Source: Bacteroidales bacterium UBA2030
GTDB taxonomy: Bacteria > Bacteroidota > Bacteroidia > Bacteroidales > TTA-H9
Reading direction: 5' to 3'
Length of the DNA: 47,717 nucleotides
Assembly: GCA_002332755.1 (NCBI GenBank)
Contig: DDBO01000129.1
Span: 1-47,717, forward strand
Shown here: piece after piece, positions 1 through 8,472 of the stretch
Layout: each line of letters begins with the position of its first letter
Position numbering within the stretch: the first letter of the stretch is position 1
Position numbers and translations under genes: made by a program
The notes under the pieces: model-generated
What the model was told of the DNA's origin: nothing
Seen by the model: the letters and a program-made list of their open reading frames with translations, nothing else
Databases searched by the model: none

Positions 1-542
1 TGAAAATAAACCTTCTGGAGTTATCTGCAAACGTAATTTTTACCGCTCCTGCGGATCACAACATCATCGATTTCCGCTTCTCTGATGAAAACAATGGTTA
101 CGTTATTACATCAAAAAATAGCAAAAGATTCCTATACAAAACCACCAACAGTGGGCAGGATTGGACTTTACTCGGGGTTTATAATAACATCAACCGCTTA
201 GTGACGTTTTACAACGACAATGGATTTGCTTTTGGAGGCAGCAATCAACTCTTGCGTTTATCCAATGGATTTCCATTGAAAATTAACGAATCCGAACAAA
301 AAGAAGCATCTGTTCAAGTATTGTCTTTGCCGGGTCAAAAAAGCCTGCAAATTCATATCAAACAAGAGCAAACCTTACCCGGGAACCTCGAAATATACGA
401 TACCCGGGGAAGCCTTATCCATCGGTTTGCCGTTAGTTTTTCCGGTCAAAAGCTGACGCATTGGCTAAAACCCGGCATTTATCTTTACCGCTATGCAGGG
501 AATAAAGCCAATGTCTCCGGGAAATTTGTGGTAGGTTATTAA
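1..542 (+). CDS. C-terminal part of a secreted protein with T9SS-type sorting tail (5' partial)
   Basis: The frame is open from base 3 to the TAA at 540-542, so the start lies before the window. The visible part contains short segments such as SGQDWTLLG that resemble BNR/YCF48-type propeller repeats. It ends in about 75 residues with the look of a type IX secretion tail: a LEIYDTRG strand, a LKPGIYLYRY strand and a final GKFVVGY. In Bacteroidota such tails direct proteins through the outer membrane and are then cleaved. The propeller and tail assignments rest on pattern only, and the enzymatic or binding role of the missing N-terminal part cannot be seen. A strong terminator follows directly. 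Confidence 0.7.
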   Translation, partial: KINLLELSANVIFTAPADHNIIDFRFSDENNGYVITSKNSKRFLYKTTNSGQDWTLLGVYNNINRLVTFYNDNGFAFGGSNQLLRLSNGFPLKINESEQKEASVQVLSLPGQKSLQIHIKQEQTLPGNLEIYDTRGSLIHRFAVSFSGQKLTHWLKPGIYLYRYAGNKANVSGKFVVGY

Positions 543-546
543 GAAA

Positions 547-587
547 AAGGGGGAGCTAAAGAAATAAACGGCTCCCCCTTCATTTTT
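547..587 (+). terminator. Rho-independent terminator after the secreted protein
   Basis: A 10-bp perfect stem (547-556 with 571-580, AAGGGGGAGC/GCTCCCCCTT) with a 14-base loop is followed by a run of five T at 583-587. It ends the rightward transcript. The next gene is leftward and ends at 612, so the hairpin may also serve that gene. Confidence 0.85.
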
Positions 588-611
588 ATGTTGTGCAAAA
601 CAAACAGGCGG

Positions 612-1694
612 CTATTGCTTACCAGGTTTTCTGCCTTGTTCTGTTTTTAAAAACCACGATAAAGGCCGGGTAATTTTATCAAAGGTGAAAAACTGAACCA
701 ATACAAAATCTTTTCCTTCATTGATTTCGGCATACATGCGATCGGGGTCCCAGGGTATAAGTTTCCCGTCGTCACCATAAAACTCTGTCTCCGCGCCCTT
801 ATGAAATGTTTTAATTTGGATTTGTTTACCATCTGTAAGCGTTACAGTAAGCACATGAAAAGGCTGTTGCTGCCTGATGCTATCGATATTAAGTTCTTTA
901 ACATCATTCAGCAGAGACTCGAATTTGATGTTGTTAAAAGAATTCATAAATGCCAGCAAGCGCAAGGTATCGAAACGATGAACAGGCTGATTGGAAACCA
1001 GTTGAATGAGTTCCAACCCCTGAGAGCCTTTATTAAATACTTTGTAAGATTCCTGAGGAAATTCCGGAAATTCGAGGGCCACCTCGCGAATGTTTTGCAG
1101 GCGGTAATTGAAGATGGTATGGTCGCGCCAATCGGATTCAATGACTGAATAGCGGGGAGCCACAAACCCTCTTAAACCTGGCATATCCACAATAAAGGGC
1201 GTAGATGCGCCTTCCATAATCATGTACGTTCCGGTAAGGTCGGGGGTGGCGTCGCCCACGTAATAGGTCTTTGATAATTTTTCCCTGTATCCCCAGGCAC
1301 GTCCAAACAATTTAATCCTGGGCAGGTTTTGATAAATCTCCACCTTTTTGGCATTGGCAGCCAGCAAAGAAACTATTTTGGGTTGTTGGGCAATGGGCAC
1401 GGGTTCTTTTACCTCAATGGCTGCCACCGTGTGAAGAAACATGTCGATGATGGGTTTTGAAACCTTGTACCTGCCATTCACCATCCAATAGCCTTCGGGC
1501 TGGCGCTGCAGAACAACCTGATGCTCACGTTTATCCGCCAAAAAAATACGGGTAATACTCGCCGTGTCGTTTACGCCAAAATCGCGTTCGTGACTGGCAA
1601 ACGTGCTTCCCGAACGGCTGGAAAGCAGCCATATAGCTACTGCAGCAAGCACGATAACTACTAACCAAATCCAGAAATTCCTGCTTTTTAACAT
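612..1694 (-). CDS. DUF4340 domain-containing membrane-anchored protein
   Basis: A protein of 360 residues starting MLKSRNFWIW. One N-terminal membrane segment (about residues 4-23) is followed by a soluble domain with the DUF4340 pattern: an early segment on residuals of a linear 'driving' comparison (YWMVNGRYKVSKP) and later YYVGDATPDLTGTYM. The function of DUF4340 is unknown; related domains occur beside or in GldG-like ABC-transporter auxiliary proteins, but no such transporter is next to it here. An upstream in-frame start at 1742 exists, but a leftward promoter box at 1740-1747 would place transcription start after it, so the ATG at 1694 is preferred. Confidence 0.8.
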   Translation of the reverse strand: MLKSRNFWIWLVVIVLAAVAIWLLSSRSGSTFASHERDFGVNDTASITRIFLADKREHQVVLQRQPEGYWMVNGRYKVSKPIIDMFLHTVAAIEVKEPVPIAQQPKIVSLLAANAKKVEIYQNLPRIKLFGRAWGYREKLSKTYYVGDATPDLTGTYMIMEGASTPFIVDMPGLRGFVAPRYSVIESDWRDHTIFNYRLQNIREVALEFPEFPQESYKVFNKGSQGLELIQLVSNQPVHRFDTLRLLAFMNSFNNIKFESLLNDVKELNIDSIRQQQPFHVLTVTLTDGKQIQIKTFHKGAETEFYGDDGKLIPWDPDRMYAEINEGKDFVLVQFFTFDKITRPLSWFLKTEQGRKPGKQ

Positions 1695-1739
1695 ATAATC
1701 AGTTTGAAATAAATTTAAATTCAACGCAGTAAAGAGGGG

Positions 1740-1747
1740 CAAAGATA
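1740..1747 (-). promoter_or_regulatory. -7 box for the DUF4340 gene
   Basis: TATCTTTG on the minus strand matches the Bacteroidota -7 consensus TAnnTTTG. It lies about 46 bases before the preferred start codon. No clear -33 TTG is seen at the right distance. Confidence 0.5.
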
Positions 1748-1776
1748 TGAAAACCCCGCGTTTGAAGCAGGAGGCT

Positions 1777-1784
1777 TACCTTTG
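1777..1784 (+). promoter_or_regulatory. -7 box for the esterase gene
   Basis: TACCTTTG matches TAnnTTTG and ends 22 bases before the ATG at 1807. It makes the longer in-frame start at 1747 unlikely, because that codon would not be transcribed. Confidence 0.55.
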
Positions 1785-1806
1785 CTTCTTCAATAAAGGG
1801 CTTTTT

Positions 1807-2580
1807 ATGGAATTGTATTACCGAACAGAAGGAGAACCAGGAAAACCATCCTTACTGATTTTGCATGGCCTCTATGGCATGTCCGACAATTGGGTGAGCC
1901 TTGCACGAAGATATGCGGCTTCCTTTCACGTTATCTTACCCGACCTGCGCAATCATGGGTTGTCACCTCATCATCCGGTTCACACTTATGAAGTTATGGT
2001 GCAAGATATTGAAGCGTTAATCCATAAACTTCAATTAGATGATTTCAATCTTATGGGTCACAGCATGGGAGGGAAAGTAGCAATGCTGGTGGCGCTGCGA
2101 AATCCCGAGAAAGTCCGTCGGCTAATCATTGCCGATATCGGGCCGGGGCCAACACCGGGGGCAAACTTACACAGAAACATAGGACAGGCTTTGTTATCGA
2201 TAAATCCCTTACGCTTCACATCGCGTACCGAAATAGGCAAAGCCTTGCTGGAAACAATTGGTAATCCGGCCATTACACAGCTTATGCTCAAAAACATCGC
2301 AAAAGATGATACAGGCAGATTTCACTGGAAACCTAATTTAACGGCTATTCTTAATCACCTGGATAATATTGCAGGAGCAATTCGTCTGGAAGGATTTTAC
2401 ACCAATCCTGCCCTTCTGCTGAAAGGAGAATCTTCTGACTATGTAAAAGAAGAAGACATTGATGTAATGCTCCAACATTTTATACTTCTGCGCGAGGAAA
2501 CCATTCCCCAAGCCGGACACTGGCTGCATGCCGACAATCCCGAAGCTTTTTTCAAAATCTCTTACCAATTTTTCATGTAG
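1807..2580 (+). CDS. ybfF: Alpha/beta-hydrolase, YbfF-like esterase
   Basis: A cytoplasmic alpha/beta-fold hydrolase of 257 residues, about the length of E. coli YbfF (254). Visible features are the oxyanion-hole segment HGLYGMSDNW (about 20-29), the DLRNHGLS strand (46-53), the nucleophile elbow GHSMGGK with Ser86, and the C-terminal catalytic His in AGHWLHADNPEAF (about 238). The order and wording of these motifs match YbfF-type acyl esterases closely. The natural substrate is not known. It converges on the outer-membrane barrel gene with only 9 bases between stop codons and no hairpin there. Confidence 0.85.
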   Translation: MELYYRTEGEPGKPSLLILHGLYGMSDNWVSLARRYAASFHVILPDLRNHGLSPHHPVHTYEVMVQDIEALIHKLQLDDFNLMGHSMGGKVAMLVALRNPEKVRRLIIADIGPGPTPGANLHRNIGQALLSINPLRFTSRTEIGKALLETIGNPAITQLMLKNIAKDDTGRFHWKPNLTAILNHLDNIAGAIRLEGFYTNPALLLKGESSDYVKEEDIDVMLQHFILLREETIPQAGHWLHADNPEAFFKISYQFFM

Positions 2581-2589
2581 GCTTAAAGC

Positions 2590-3363
2590 TTATCTGCGCA
2601 GCAAAGGTTTCCCTCTTCTGTATTTAAGCTTTTTATAGGAAAGCAAATCCGGCAGGTTATATTTCAGCCCTAAAGAGGTATAAACCAAATAATCATTCTC
2701 ACTGGTTTTAACGATGCCATCAAGCCTGTCGCTATTAATCTTATTAAGTGTAACCTCGAAAGTCAAGTCCCAACTACCAGAGAGATATTTGTTGGCACCC
2801 ACACCAAAATAGGTTTCAATTTCAGCTTTTTGTTGAACATTCAATGAATAAAGCTGATCACCGCTTTCAAGGTTATAAAGTTCGGGGCGCATGCGGATGA
2901 GTCCGGCACCTGCTGTTATATACAAATACACATCGGGGTCAATTTCATCCGGAAAAGCCATCAAATTTACCAAATCGAGCAGAACATTCACACCTCCAAA
3001 CCAGGCATGACCCTCCAGCCTACGGTTAAAGAGTTCATTTTCTGCCTTATATCGAAAGAAATTGAACCTCCCCTGAACAGCAAGAAATGGCAATATTTTA
3101 TTTCCAATGATCAGCCCTACAGAAGGCTTACTTTCATGACTCAACTTTCTAAAAGGGTCTTCATCATATTGACTGAGATCGCCAAAATACATTCCATAGC
3201 CTGCCGTTGGCTGTACTGACCAATTTCGGGCCATCCAACCATAATTTTGCCGAAAATAAGTCTTCGGCCTTCTCACCTGCCCCTCCACCTGAAGAACGAA
3301 AAACAAAAAGAACAACAGGAGAAAGACAAATAAACAGGCGCTTTTATGTGATTGAAGATGCAT
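2590..3363 (-). CDS. Outer-membrane beta-barrel protein (DUF6089-like)
   Basis: 257 residues. A hydrophobic signal peptide (about residues 9-29, ending near VEGQ) is followed by alternating amphipathic strands typical of a small barrel: WSVQPTAGYGMYFGDL, ILPFLAVQGRFNFFRY, VYLYITAGAGLIRM, DLTFEVTLNKI and the last strand YLVYTSLGLKYNLP. The opening GYGMYFGDL resembles Bacteroidota barrels annotated as DUF6089 or PorT-like outer-membrane proteins. It ends in a basic tail KKLKYRRGKPLLRR, which is odd for a terminal beta-strand and suggests a short periplasmic extension. No specific cargo or partner is apparent. Confidence 0.7.
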   Translation of the reverse strand: MHLQSHKSACLFVFLLLFFLFFVLQVEGQVRRPKTYFRQNYGWMARNWSVQPTAGYGMYFGDLSQYDEDPFRKLSHESKPSVGLIIGNKILPFLAVQGRFNFFRYKAENELFNRRLEGHAWFGGVNVLLDLVNLMAFPDEIDPDVYLYITAGAGLIRMRPELYNLESGDQLYSLNVQQKAEIETYFGVGANKYLSGSWDLTFEVTLNKINSDRLDGIVKTSENDYLVYTSLGLKYNLPDLLSYKKLKYRRGKPLLRR

Positions 3364-3483
3364 GAGTAGGGACAGATTTATAGTATCTTTACTTGTTTTT
3401 TAGGATTTGAGTTTCAAAATTCAATCTCTGGCTTAATTTTAATATGTAACGACTATAGAATAAATAAATTTTACAATCCTATT

Positions 3484-4323
3484 TCAGGCTTCTTTTTTAT
3501 GGATGACAGCTGCACGGGCTGCAATAAGAATACTGATTTCATACAATACGAGCATAGGCAAAGCTACCATCACCTGGCTAAAAACATCCGGAGGGGTGAT
3601 AATAGCAGCAAGAACAAAAATGATAACAATCATTACCTTGCGATACTTACGCATTAAGGCCGGAGTTATGATTCCGAGGCGGGCCAGTACCCAGGCCAGT
3701 ACGGGTAGCTCAAATACTACACCCACAGCCAGACTCACCGATACAACCGTACTTACATAAGAAGAAAGTGAAACCTGATTGGCCACTTGCGTACTTACCT
3801 GATAAGTTCCCAGAAAGTTAATGGTAAGAGGCACGATGAGTAAATAGCTGAAAATTGTACCCAGCAGAAATAAAAGGGAGACAATGGTTATGGCTCGGGT
3901 AGAATAGCGGCGTTCATTTTCGTGAAGGGCAGGTTTTATAAACGCCCAGAGCTCATAAAAAACATAGGGAGAAGCCAGCACAAAACCGGCCACCATTGAG
4001 ATGTAGAGGTGCTGCATAAACTGGCCCGACATAGTGATATTGATCAGGCTCAACTTACTATTGTCGAGGCACAGGGCTTCAACGCCCAAGGTTTTGCCCA
4101 GACTACAAAGCCAGCGCAAGGTAGGAAAATCTTTATTGAGTGGTCCCAGCAACACCGTATCAAAAACAAATTCGCGATTGGCAAAAGCCACAATAGCCAT
4201 ACCCACCACGGCAAGAGTGGCTCTGACAAGCCTCCACCGCAATTCATCCAGGTGTTCCCAAAAGCTCATTTCTTTCTCCGGATCAGGCTTGCGATGCTTT
4301 TTAGTACTGTGTACCTCTTCCAT
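3484..4323 (-). CDS. tatC: Sec-independent protein translocase TatC
   Basis: The 279-residue polytopic core of the twin-arginine translocase, which binds the RR signal peptide of folded exported proteins in the inner membrane. The N-terminal signature EMSFWEHLDELRWRL (about 18-32) is diagnostic; six membrane segments follow, including the conserved ASPYVFYELWAFIKPAL loop-helix and the C-terminal LAAIITPPDVFSQ segment. Between the first two membrane segments there is a roughly 50-residue periplasmic insert containing two Cys (CSLGKTLGVEALCLD), longer than in E. coli TatC but common in this phylum. No tatA lies in the window, so it must be encoded elsewhere. Confidence 0.95.
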   Translation of the reverse strand: MEEVHSTKKHRKPDPEKEMSFWEHLDELRWRLVRATLAVVGMAIVAFANREFVFDTVLLGPLNKDFPTLRWLCSLGKTLGVEALCLDNSKLSLINITMSGQFMQHLYISMVAGFVLASPYVFYELWAFIKPALHENERRYSTRAITIVSLLFLLGTIFSYLLIVPLTINFLGTYQVSTQVANQVSLSSYVSTVVSVSLAVGVVFELPVLAWVLARLGIITPALMRKYRKVMIVIIFVLAAIITPPDVFSQVMVALPMLVLYEISILIAARAAVIHKKEA

Positions 4324-4340
4324 TTTTCGTAAAATTGCCT

Positions 4341-4348
4341 CAAAATTA
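4341..4348 (-). promoter_or_regulatory. -7 box for tatC
   Basis: TAATTTTG on the minus strand fits TAnnTTTG, with 17 bases to the tatC ATG. The same 55-base gap must also hold the start signals of the rightward DUF2148 gene, for which I see only weak matches. Confidence 0.5.
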
Positions 4349-4378
4349 CGAATTGCACGATTACCAGAAGCAAAAAAT

Positions 4379-4909
4379 ATGATTACTGAAAATCAAGACC
4401 GCACAAATACTGCCCGAATCATCGCAGGATTGATGATGGCTGCTGCACGCACGGCTCCCAAAGGAAGAGGCCGCGACACCCTTTTTATTGCCCTGGCTAC
4501 CGAAGAAGAGAAAGTGAGAATTGCCGACCACATGAGAATTATTGCCGAGAGGGAACAAATAGCCTTTTTTTCCCGCGATGCCGGCAATCTCCTTCGCTCC
4601 GATGCGCTTATCCTCATAGGAACACGAATCGAACCGCTCGGTCTCAAGAATTGCGGATATTGCGGGCATAAAACCTGTGATGGGAAAAAAGCGTTTGAAG
4701 AAGTACCCTGCAGCTTTAACACCATCGACTTAGGTATTGCCCTGGGAAGTGCCGTTTCGGTGGCAGCAAACCATCATGCCGATAACCGCATCATGTTTTC
4801 GGTTGGCCGGGCTGCACTCGAACTTCAAATGGTTCCCCCTGATATCAAAGTGCTTTTAGGAATCCCTATCAGTATCAGTTCCAAAAGCATCTACTTCGAT
4901 CGCGGATAG
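4379..4909 (+). CDS. DUF2148 ferredoxin-domain protein
   Basis: 176 residues. The centre carries four cysteines in the pattern C-x2-C-x4-C-x10-C (Cys92, 95, 100, 111; CGYCGHKTCDGK then EVPC), as expected for an iron-sulfur cluster site. An N-terminal helical part and a C-terminal ALGSAVSVAANHHADNR segment fit DUF2148, found mainly in anaerobes and of unknown function. The frame stays open back to 4034, but that part is antisense to tatC, so the ATG at 4379 is chosen. Its last 19 bases overlap the 3' end of the leftward RNase H-fold gene. Confidence 0.85.
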   Translation: MITENQDRTNTARIIAGLMMAAARTAPKGRGRDTLFIALATEEEKVRIADHMRIIAEREQIAFFSRDAGNLLRSDALILIGTRIEPLGLKNCGYCGHKTCDGKKAFEEVPCSFNTIDLGIALGSAVSVAANHHADNRIMFSVGRAALELQMVPPDIKVLLGIPISISSKSIYFDRG

Positions 4910-5424
4910 CGAAACAGTCGGTGAATTTCAACGGGTAATTCCACTTTCCCTTCCTCGTAAAGGAAGCAAAGGCCGGTAAGAATGGCTTCTGCTGCATGAT
5001 GAATGGGCAACGAAGCCCGGTTTTCTCCAATCAAACCTATCACAGCACGAGCCAAATCAACGGCCTTCATTTTAGCCCGGTTCGTATGCATAAGTGGATC
5101 ACTGCCAAAAAACAACTGGCGCCAATGCCCTGCATGAAAAGATACTACAGCAATGTTTCGGTAATGGGCCTCGCGCATCCACACATTTTCCAGTACCCCT
5201 CCTCCCTCAAGCACCAACACACGCAAAGGAGCATGAGAGTGTAAAAGCCTCGGCAAATCGTTCCGTAAACTATTTATACTTCCATAGTTCCTCGAACCAA
5301 ACCACCGCAACCGACCCTCACTCGAAAATACGGCTATTCCTGTCTTTACACCCAGGTCAACGCTCATCACTTGTCCTGAATTCTCCCTGTCCATCAAAGG
5401 GTTTTCATGAATGAGCATCCGCAA
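4891..5424 (-). CDS. Orphan RuvC/RNase H-fold protein
   Basis: 177 residues, no assigned family that I can name. A first strand SVDLGVKTGIAVF with Asp23 has the D-x-G-x-x-T-G layout of RuvC/RNase H-fold nucleases; a second strand carries Glu73 (LVLEGGG); a late helix IHHAAEAILTGL has His142, His143 and Glu146 where RuvC has its H-x-x-D motif. These could form a metal-binding acidic triad. The start is 6 bases after the trmN6 stop, so it is the third gene of rimM-trmN6-this gene. In-frame ATGs at 5394 and 5367 are possible starts; the latter begins just before the first catalytic strand. A role on structured RNA or DNA is inference. Confidence 0.65.
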   Translation of the reverse strand: MRMLIHENPLMDRENSGQVMSVDLGVKTGIAVFSSEGRLRWFGSRNYGSINSLRNDLPRLLHSHAPLRVLVLEGGGVLENVWMREAHYRNIAVVSFHAGHWRQLFFGSDPLMHTNRAKMKAVDLARAVIGLIGENRASLPIHHAAEAILTGLCFLYEEGKVELPVEIHRLFRYPRSK

Positions 5425-5430
5425 TGGGTT

Positions 5431-6123
5431 TTAGAAGTTTAAGTAAAATCCCCGGGTCAAATTTTGGTAAGCTTCGGTATAGTTGCCCTCCCGGTTTCGG
5501 ATGCTTAGATTATCCATAACTAAAAGGCAAGGGTCGGTCTCGAAGGAAAATAAAACGAGATAGGGATGGATATCTTCCTTTCCTCTAACATTTAATACTG
5601 TATGAGGGTAAAAACCGTTGGTTGAGGCAAGGGTAAGAGCACGCTCGTACAAAGCTGCAGGCAGACAAACACTGAGGCTACCCCCTGGCTTGAGCAGTCG
5701 GGCCGAATGTTGAAAAAAATCCGCTAAAGTCAGTTCTTCATCGTGGCGGGTGGTATTTCGCAAAGCAAAAGGAGATTTCAAACTATTACTAAAATAGGGA
5801 GGATTGCTGATAACCGCATCAAAAGCTTCACCTGAATAATATTCTTGTAAGGCAATGCATAAGGCTTCCAAACGATCTGACCAGGGACTGTTATTGAAAT
5901 TTTCTGCCGCTTGTTGTACCGATGGTTCATGAATATCAATACCGATAATCCTACAATCAGAGCGCTGGGCACACTGTAGGGCAATCACCCCACACCCTGT
6001 GCCTACATCGAGAATCCTTCCTTTTGTGGGCAACTTGGCCCAAGCCCCCAACAATACCGAATCGGTGCATACTTTCTGTGTGCTTCGTTCGTCGGCTACA
6101 GAAAATTGTTTAAAACGAAACAT
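5431..6123 (-). CDS. trmN6: tRNA1(Val) (adenine(37)-N6)-methyltransferase
   Basis: A 230-residue class I SAM-dependent methyltransferase. The N-terminal FRFKQFSVADERSTQKVCTD matches TrmN6 (YfiC), which methylates A37 of tRNA-Val in E. coli. SAM motif I is at 39-49 (DVGTGCGVIAL), the acidic ribose-binding residue in GIDIHEP (about 61-67), and the adenine N6-methyltransferase signature NPPY at 107-110. It starts 11 bases after the rimM stop, so the two are co-transcribed, placing a tRNA modifier behind a ribosome-maturation factor. The exact tRNA target in this organism is inferred by family. Confidence 0.9.
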   Translation of the reverse strand: MFRFKQFSVADERSTQKVCTDSVLLGAWAKLPTKGRILDVGTGCGVIALQCAQRSDCRIIGIDIHEPSVQQAAENFNNSPWSDRLEALCIALQEYYSGEAFDAVISNPPYFSNSLKSPFALRNTTRHDEELTLADFFQHSARLLKPGGSLSVCLPAALYERALTLASTNGFYPHTVLNVRGKEDIHPYLVLFSFETDPCLLVMDNLSIRNREGNYTEAYQNLTRGFYLNF

Positions 6124-6134
6124 AAAGCACTCTT

Positions 6135-6659
6135 TCAGTTTAAGGTGAGAAGGCTTTCAGGAATATCAACGGTGATTAAAGCCTTTTTCTCATCAAGGTT
6201 AATGACAAAATTTCCATTCAAAGGGATTAATATTTCCTTGTCGCCGTTTTTCACCTCAAGCAATGGGTTTTCCGGGGTACCCCCGATGGCCATCGCTAAC
6301 CCCACCTCTCCGAATTTCACGTCAACCACTTTAAGCTTACCCGGTTCCAGGCTTATCCATGGGTCGTATATGCCTTCAAGATACTTTTCGTGAATGTAAT
6401 AAACCCTGCCGGAATAGAATGCAGCCTCTTCAGGGGTTTGAATGTCTTCCAGAAAAAGCACCTCCCTTTCGCCCGGTCCTGGTTCATGCGACGTAATCAT
6501 AAATGGAATAAATCTGCCATCAAGGTCGATAAAAATAAAACGAAGCTCTTCGTTGTCGAAAGGATTTTCCACAGAATCCCACGAAACCAAGAGGCCACCC
6601 TCCTTGCCGTGGGTGCGCAAGATTACACCCGCCTTCCGGTATTCATTTCTGTTGACCAT
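6135..6659 (-). CDS. rimM: Ribosome maturation factor RimM
   Basis: 174 residues from the ATG at 6659. RimM binds S19 and assists maturation of the 30S head. The N-terminal RimM domain has EYRKAGVILRTHGKEGGLLV and the linker PEEAAFYSGRVYYI; the C-terminal PRC-barrel region has GTPENPLLEVKNGDKEILIPL. An ATG four codons upstream (6671) is also in frame, but the -7 box at 6677-6684 would put transcription start at about that codon, and alignment with typical RimM N-termini favours 6659. First gene of a three-gene leftward operon. Confidence 0.9.
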   Translation of the reverse strand: MVNRNEYRKAGVILRTHGKEGGLLVSWDSVENPFDNEELRFIFIDLDGRFIPFMITSHEPGPGEREVLFLEDIQTPEEAAFYSGRVYYIHEKYLEGIYDPWISLEPGKLKVVDVKFGEVGLAMAIGGTPENPLLEVKNGDKEILIPLNGNFVINLDEKKALITVDIPESLLTLN

Positions 6660-6676
6660 TTGAGTTTTCATAAAGG

Positions 6677-6684
6677 CAAATTTA
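6677..6684 (-). promoter_or_regulatory. -7 box for the rimM operon
   Basis: TAAATTTG on the minus strand, a perfect TAnnTTTG match, 17 bases before the ATG at 6659. No TTG is seen 19-21 bases further upstream. Confidence 0.55.
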
Positions 6685-6738
6685 CGGATTTACCTCTTAG
6701 GGAGATTTTATACCAACTTATTTGTATTAAACTTGTTA

Positions 6739-6746
6739 TATATTTG
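6739..6746 (+). promoter_or_regulatory. -7 box for the acyl-CoA ligase gene
   Basis: TATATTTG matches TAnnTTTG; the leader to the ATG at 6791 would be about 40 bases. A TTTG at 6721-6724 is spaced 14 bases away, too close for the usual -33 element. Confidence 0.4.
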
Positions 6747-6790
6747 CTATTTTAAATTATCGACCTATCATTATCATTCGCCAAAACCAT

Positions 6791-8443
6791 ATGCGCCACA
6801 ATTTTCTATACCTGCTTCGCGAAGTCGAATCAAAATATAGCGATATTCCTGCATTAGCATTTGTTGGGGAAAAACCCATCACCTACCTTCAGTTGGGAAG
6901 AAAAGTAAGGGCATTAAGTTCCGTCCTTAAAAAACTGAATATCAACCCAGGTGACCGTGTGGCCATTTTGGGCACAAATTCTCCTCATTGGGGTATTGCT
7001 TATCTTTCCATTGTTATTACAAGAAGCATAGTAGTACCCATTCTGCCCGATTTTTCTGAAGAAGAAGTAACCAATGTGCTTAAACACTCTGAAGCCAAGG
7101 CCCTTTTTGTTACTAATGGCTTAAAACAAAAAGTTCGTACTGATTTACTACCAGATCTTAAATGCATAATTAACCTCGAGAGTTTCAATTTAGACCATTG
7201 TCCCAAAGCCCTTTACGACGAAAACAACCTTTACGATCCTGAGGAAGAACCTGCTGAAGACGATGTGGCAGCCATACTTTATACTTCCGGCACTACAGGA
7301 AAATCGAAAGGGGTAATGCTTACTCATAAAAATATATGCTGGACGGCAAGGCAATGTCTGACAATAGAACCCATAAACACCCAGTACAGAATGCTTTCGG
7401 TGCTACCACTGGCACATACCTACGAAAATACTATTGGCTTTGTCCTGCCTCTCATTGGAGGGGCCAGTGTTTATTACCTGCCCAAAAAACCAACTCCACA
7501 GGTACTCATTCCGGCGCTTACCTCTGTGAAGCCTGTGGCAATACTTTCTGTCCCTTTAATCATTGAGAAAATCTACAACAATAGAATTAAACCTGCATTT
7601 TACAAAAATGCACTCATACGCATTTTATATAAAACCACACCCGGACGCAAAATGCTTCACCGTCTGGCAGGCAAGTCGCTCATGAAGACGTTTGGCGGTG
7701 AGTTGAAATTTTTTGGCATTGGTGGGGCAAAAATCAACTCAGAGGTAGAAAAATTCCTTATGGAAGCCCAATTTCCCATAGCCATAGGTTATGGGTTAAC
7801 TGAAACCTCACCACTATTAGCAGGCAGCAATCCTCAAAACCATCGTTTGCAAAGTACAGGTTTCCCCCTTCAAGGGGTTACGCTAAAAATACACAATCCT
7901 GATGCAAATACCGGAGAAGGTGAAATATGGGCAAAGGGCCCTAATGTAATGAAAGGATATTATAAGGAACCCGGACTGACTGCTGAGGTGCTTACACCCG
8001 ATGGTTGGTTCCGCACCGGCGACCTCGGAGTATTCGACAAAGATGGTTATCTATATATTAAAGGTCGAAGCAAAAACGTGATAATTGGAGCGGGTGGAGA
8101 AAATATTTATCCTGAGGATATTGAGTCGATTCTCAACAACTATCCGCATGTTTTGGAATCGTTGGTTATGGAAGAAGATGGTAAATTGATTGCCCTGGTG
8201 CATCTCGATACTGAGGCCATTCGTAAAAAACTGGAAGAAACCAGCGAAGAGATTCGGCATTTTGAAGCAAAAATTCAGGAGCATTTACGACATATCCACA
8301 GCGACATCAATACCCGAATCAGTCGGAATGCACAACTTCAGAAAATCATTCACCACGTAGAACCCTTTCATAAAACGGCAACTCAGAAAATTAAGAGATT
8401 TCTATACAGCAGAGGGAAAAACCCGCCTCCACAAACGACTTAG
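6791..8443 (+). CDS. Long-chain acyl-CoA synthetase (AMP-forming)
   Basis: A 550-residue ANL-superfamily adenylating enzyme that would activate fatty acids with ATP and CoA. The P-loop motif AAILYTSGTTGKSKGVMLTHK is at about 159-179, the adenine-binding IGYGLTETSP at about 333-342, and the hinge region GWFRTGDLGVFDKDGYLYIKGRSKN at about 400-424. The C-terminal GENIYPEDIE segment and terminal K (TATQKIKRFLY) carry the catalytic-lysine region. Compared with FadD the N-terminus is short, giving the compact form common in Bacteroidota. A role in recycling exogenous or membrane fatty acids is likely; it stands alone between rimM (divergent) and pgk. Confidence 0.85.
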   Translation: MRHNFLYLLREVESKYSDIPALAFVGEKPITYLQLGRKVRALSSVLKKLNINPGDRVAILGTNSPHWGIAYLSIVITRSIVVPILPDFSEEEVTNVLKHSEAKALFVTNGLKQKVRTDLLPDLKCIINLESFNLDHCPKALYDENNLYDPEEEPAEDDVAAILYTSGTTGKSKGVMLTHKNICWTARQCLTIEPINTQYRMLSVLPLAHTYENTIGFVLPLIGGASVYYLPKKPTPQVLIPALTSVKPVAILSVPLIIEKIYNNRIKPAFYKNALIRILYKTTPGRKMLHRLAGKSLMKTFGGELKFFGIGGAKINSEVEKFLMEAQFPIAIGYGLTETSPLLAGSNPQNHRLQSTGFPLQGVTLKIHNPDANTGEGEIWAKGPNVMKGYYKEPGLTAEVLTPDGWFRTGDLGVFDKDGYLYIKGRSKNVIIGAGGENIYPEDIESILNNYPHVLESLVMEEDGKLIALVHLDTEAIRKKLEETSEEIRHFEAKIQEHLRHIHSDINTRISRNAQLQKIIHHVEPFHKTATQKIKRFLYSRGKNPPPQTT

Positions 8444-8472
8444 AACCAGCAATGGATGATTTGAAAAAGCCG

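Noticed and set aside
4034..4378. Long in-frame extension of the DUF2148 gene
   Set aside because: It is antisense to the highly conserved tatC and lies upstream of the only sensible start.
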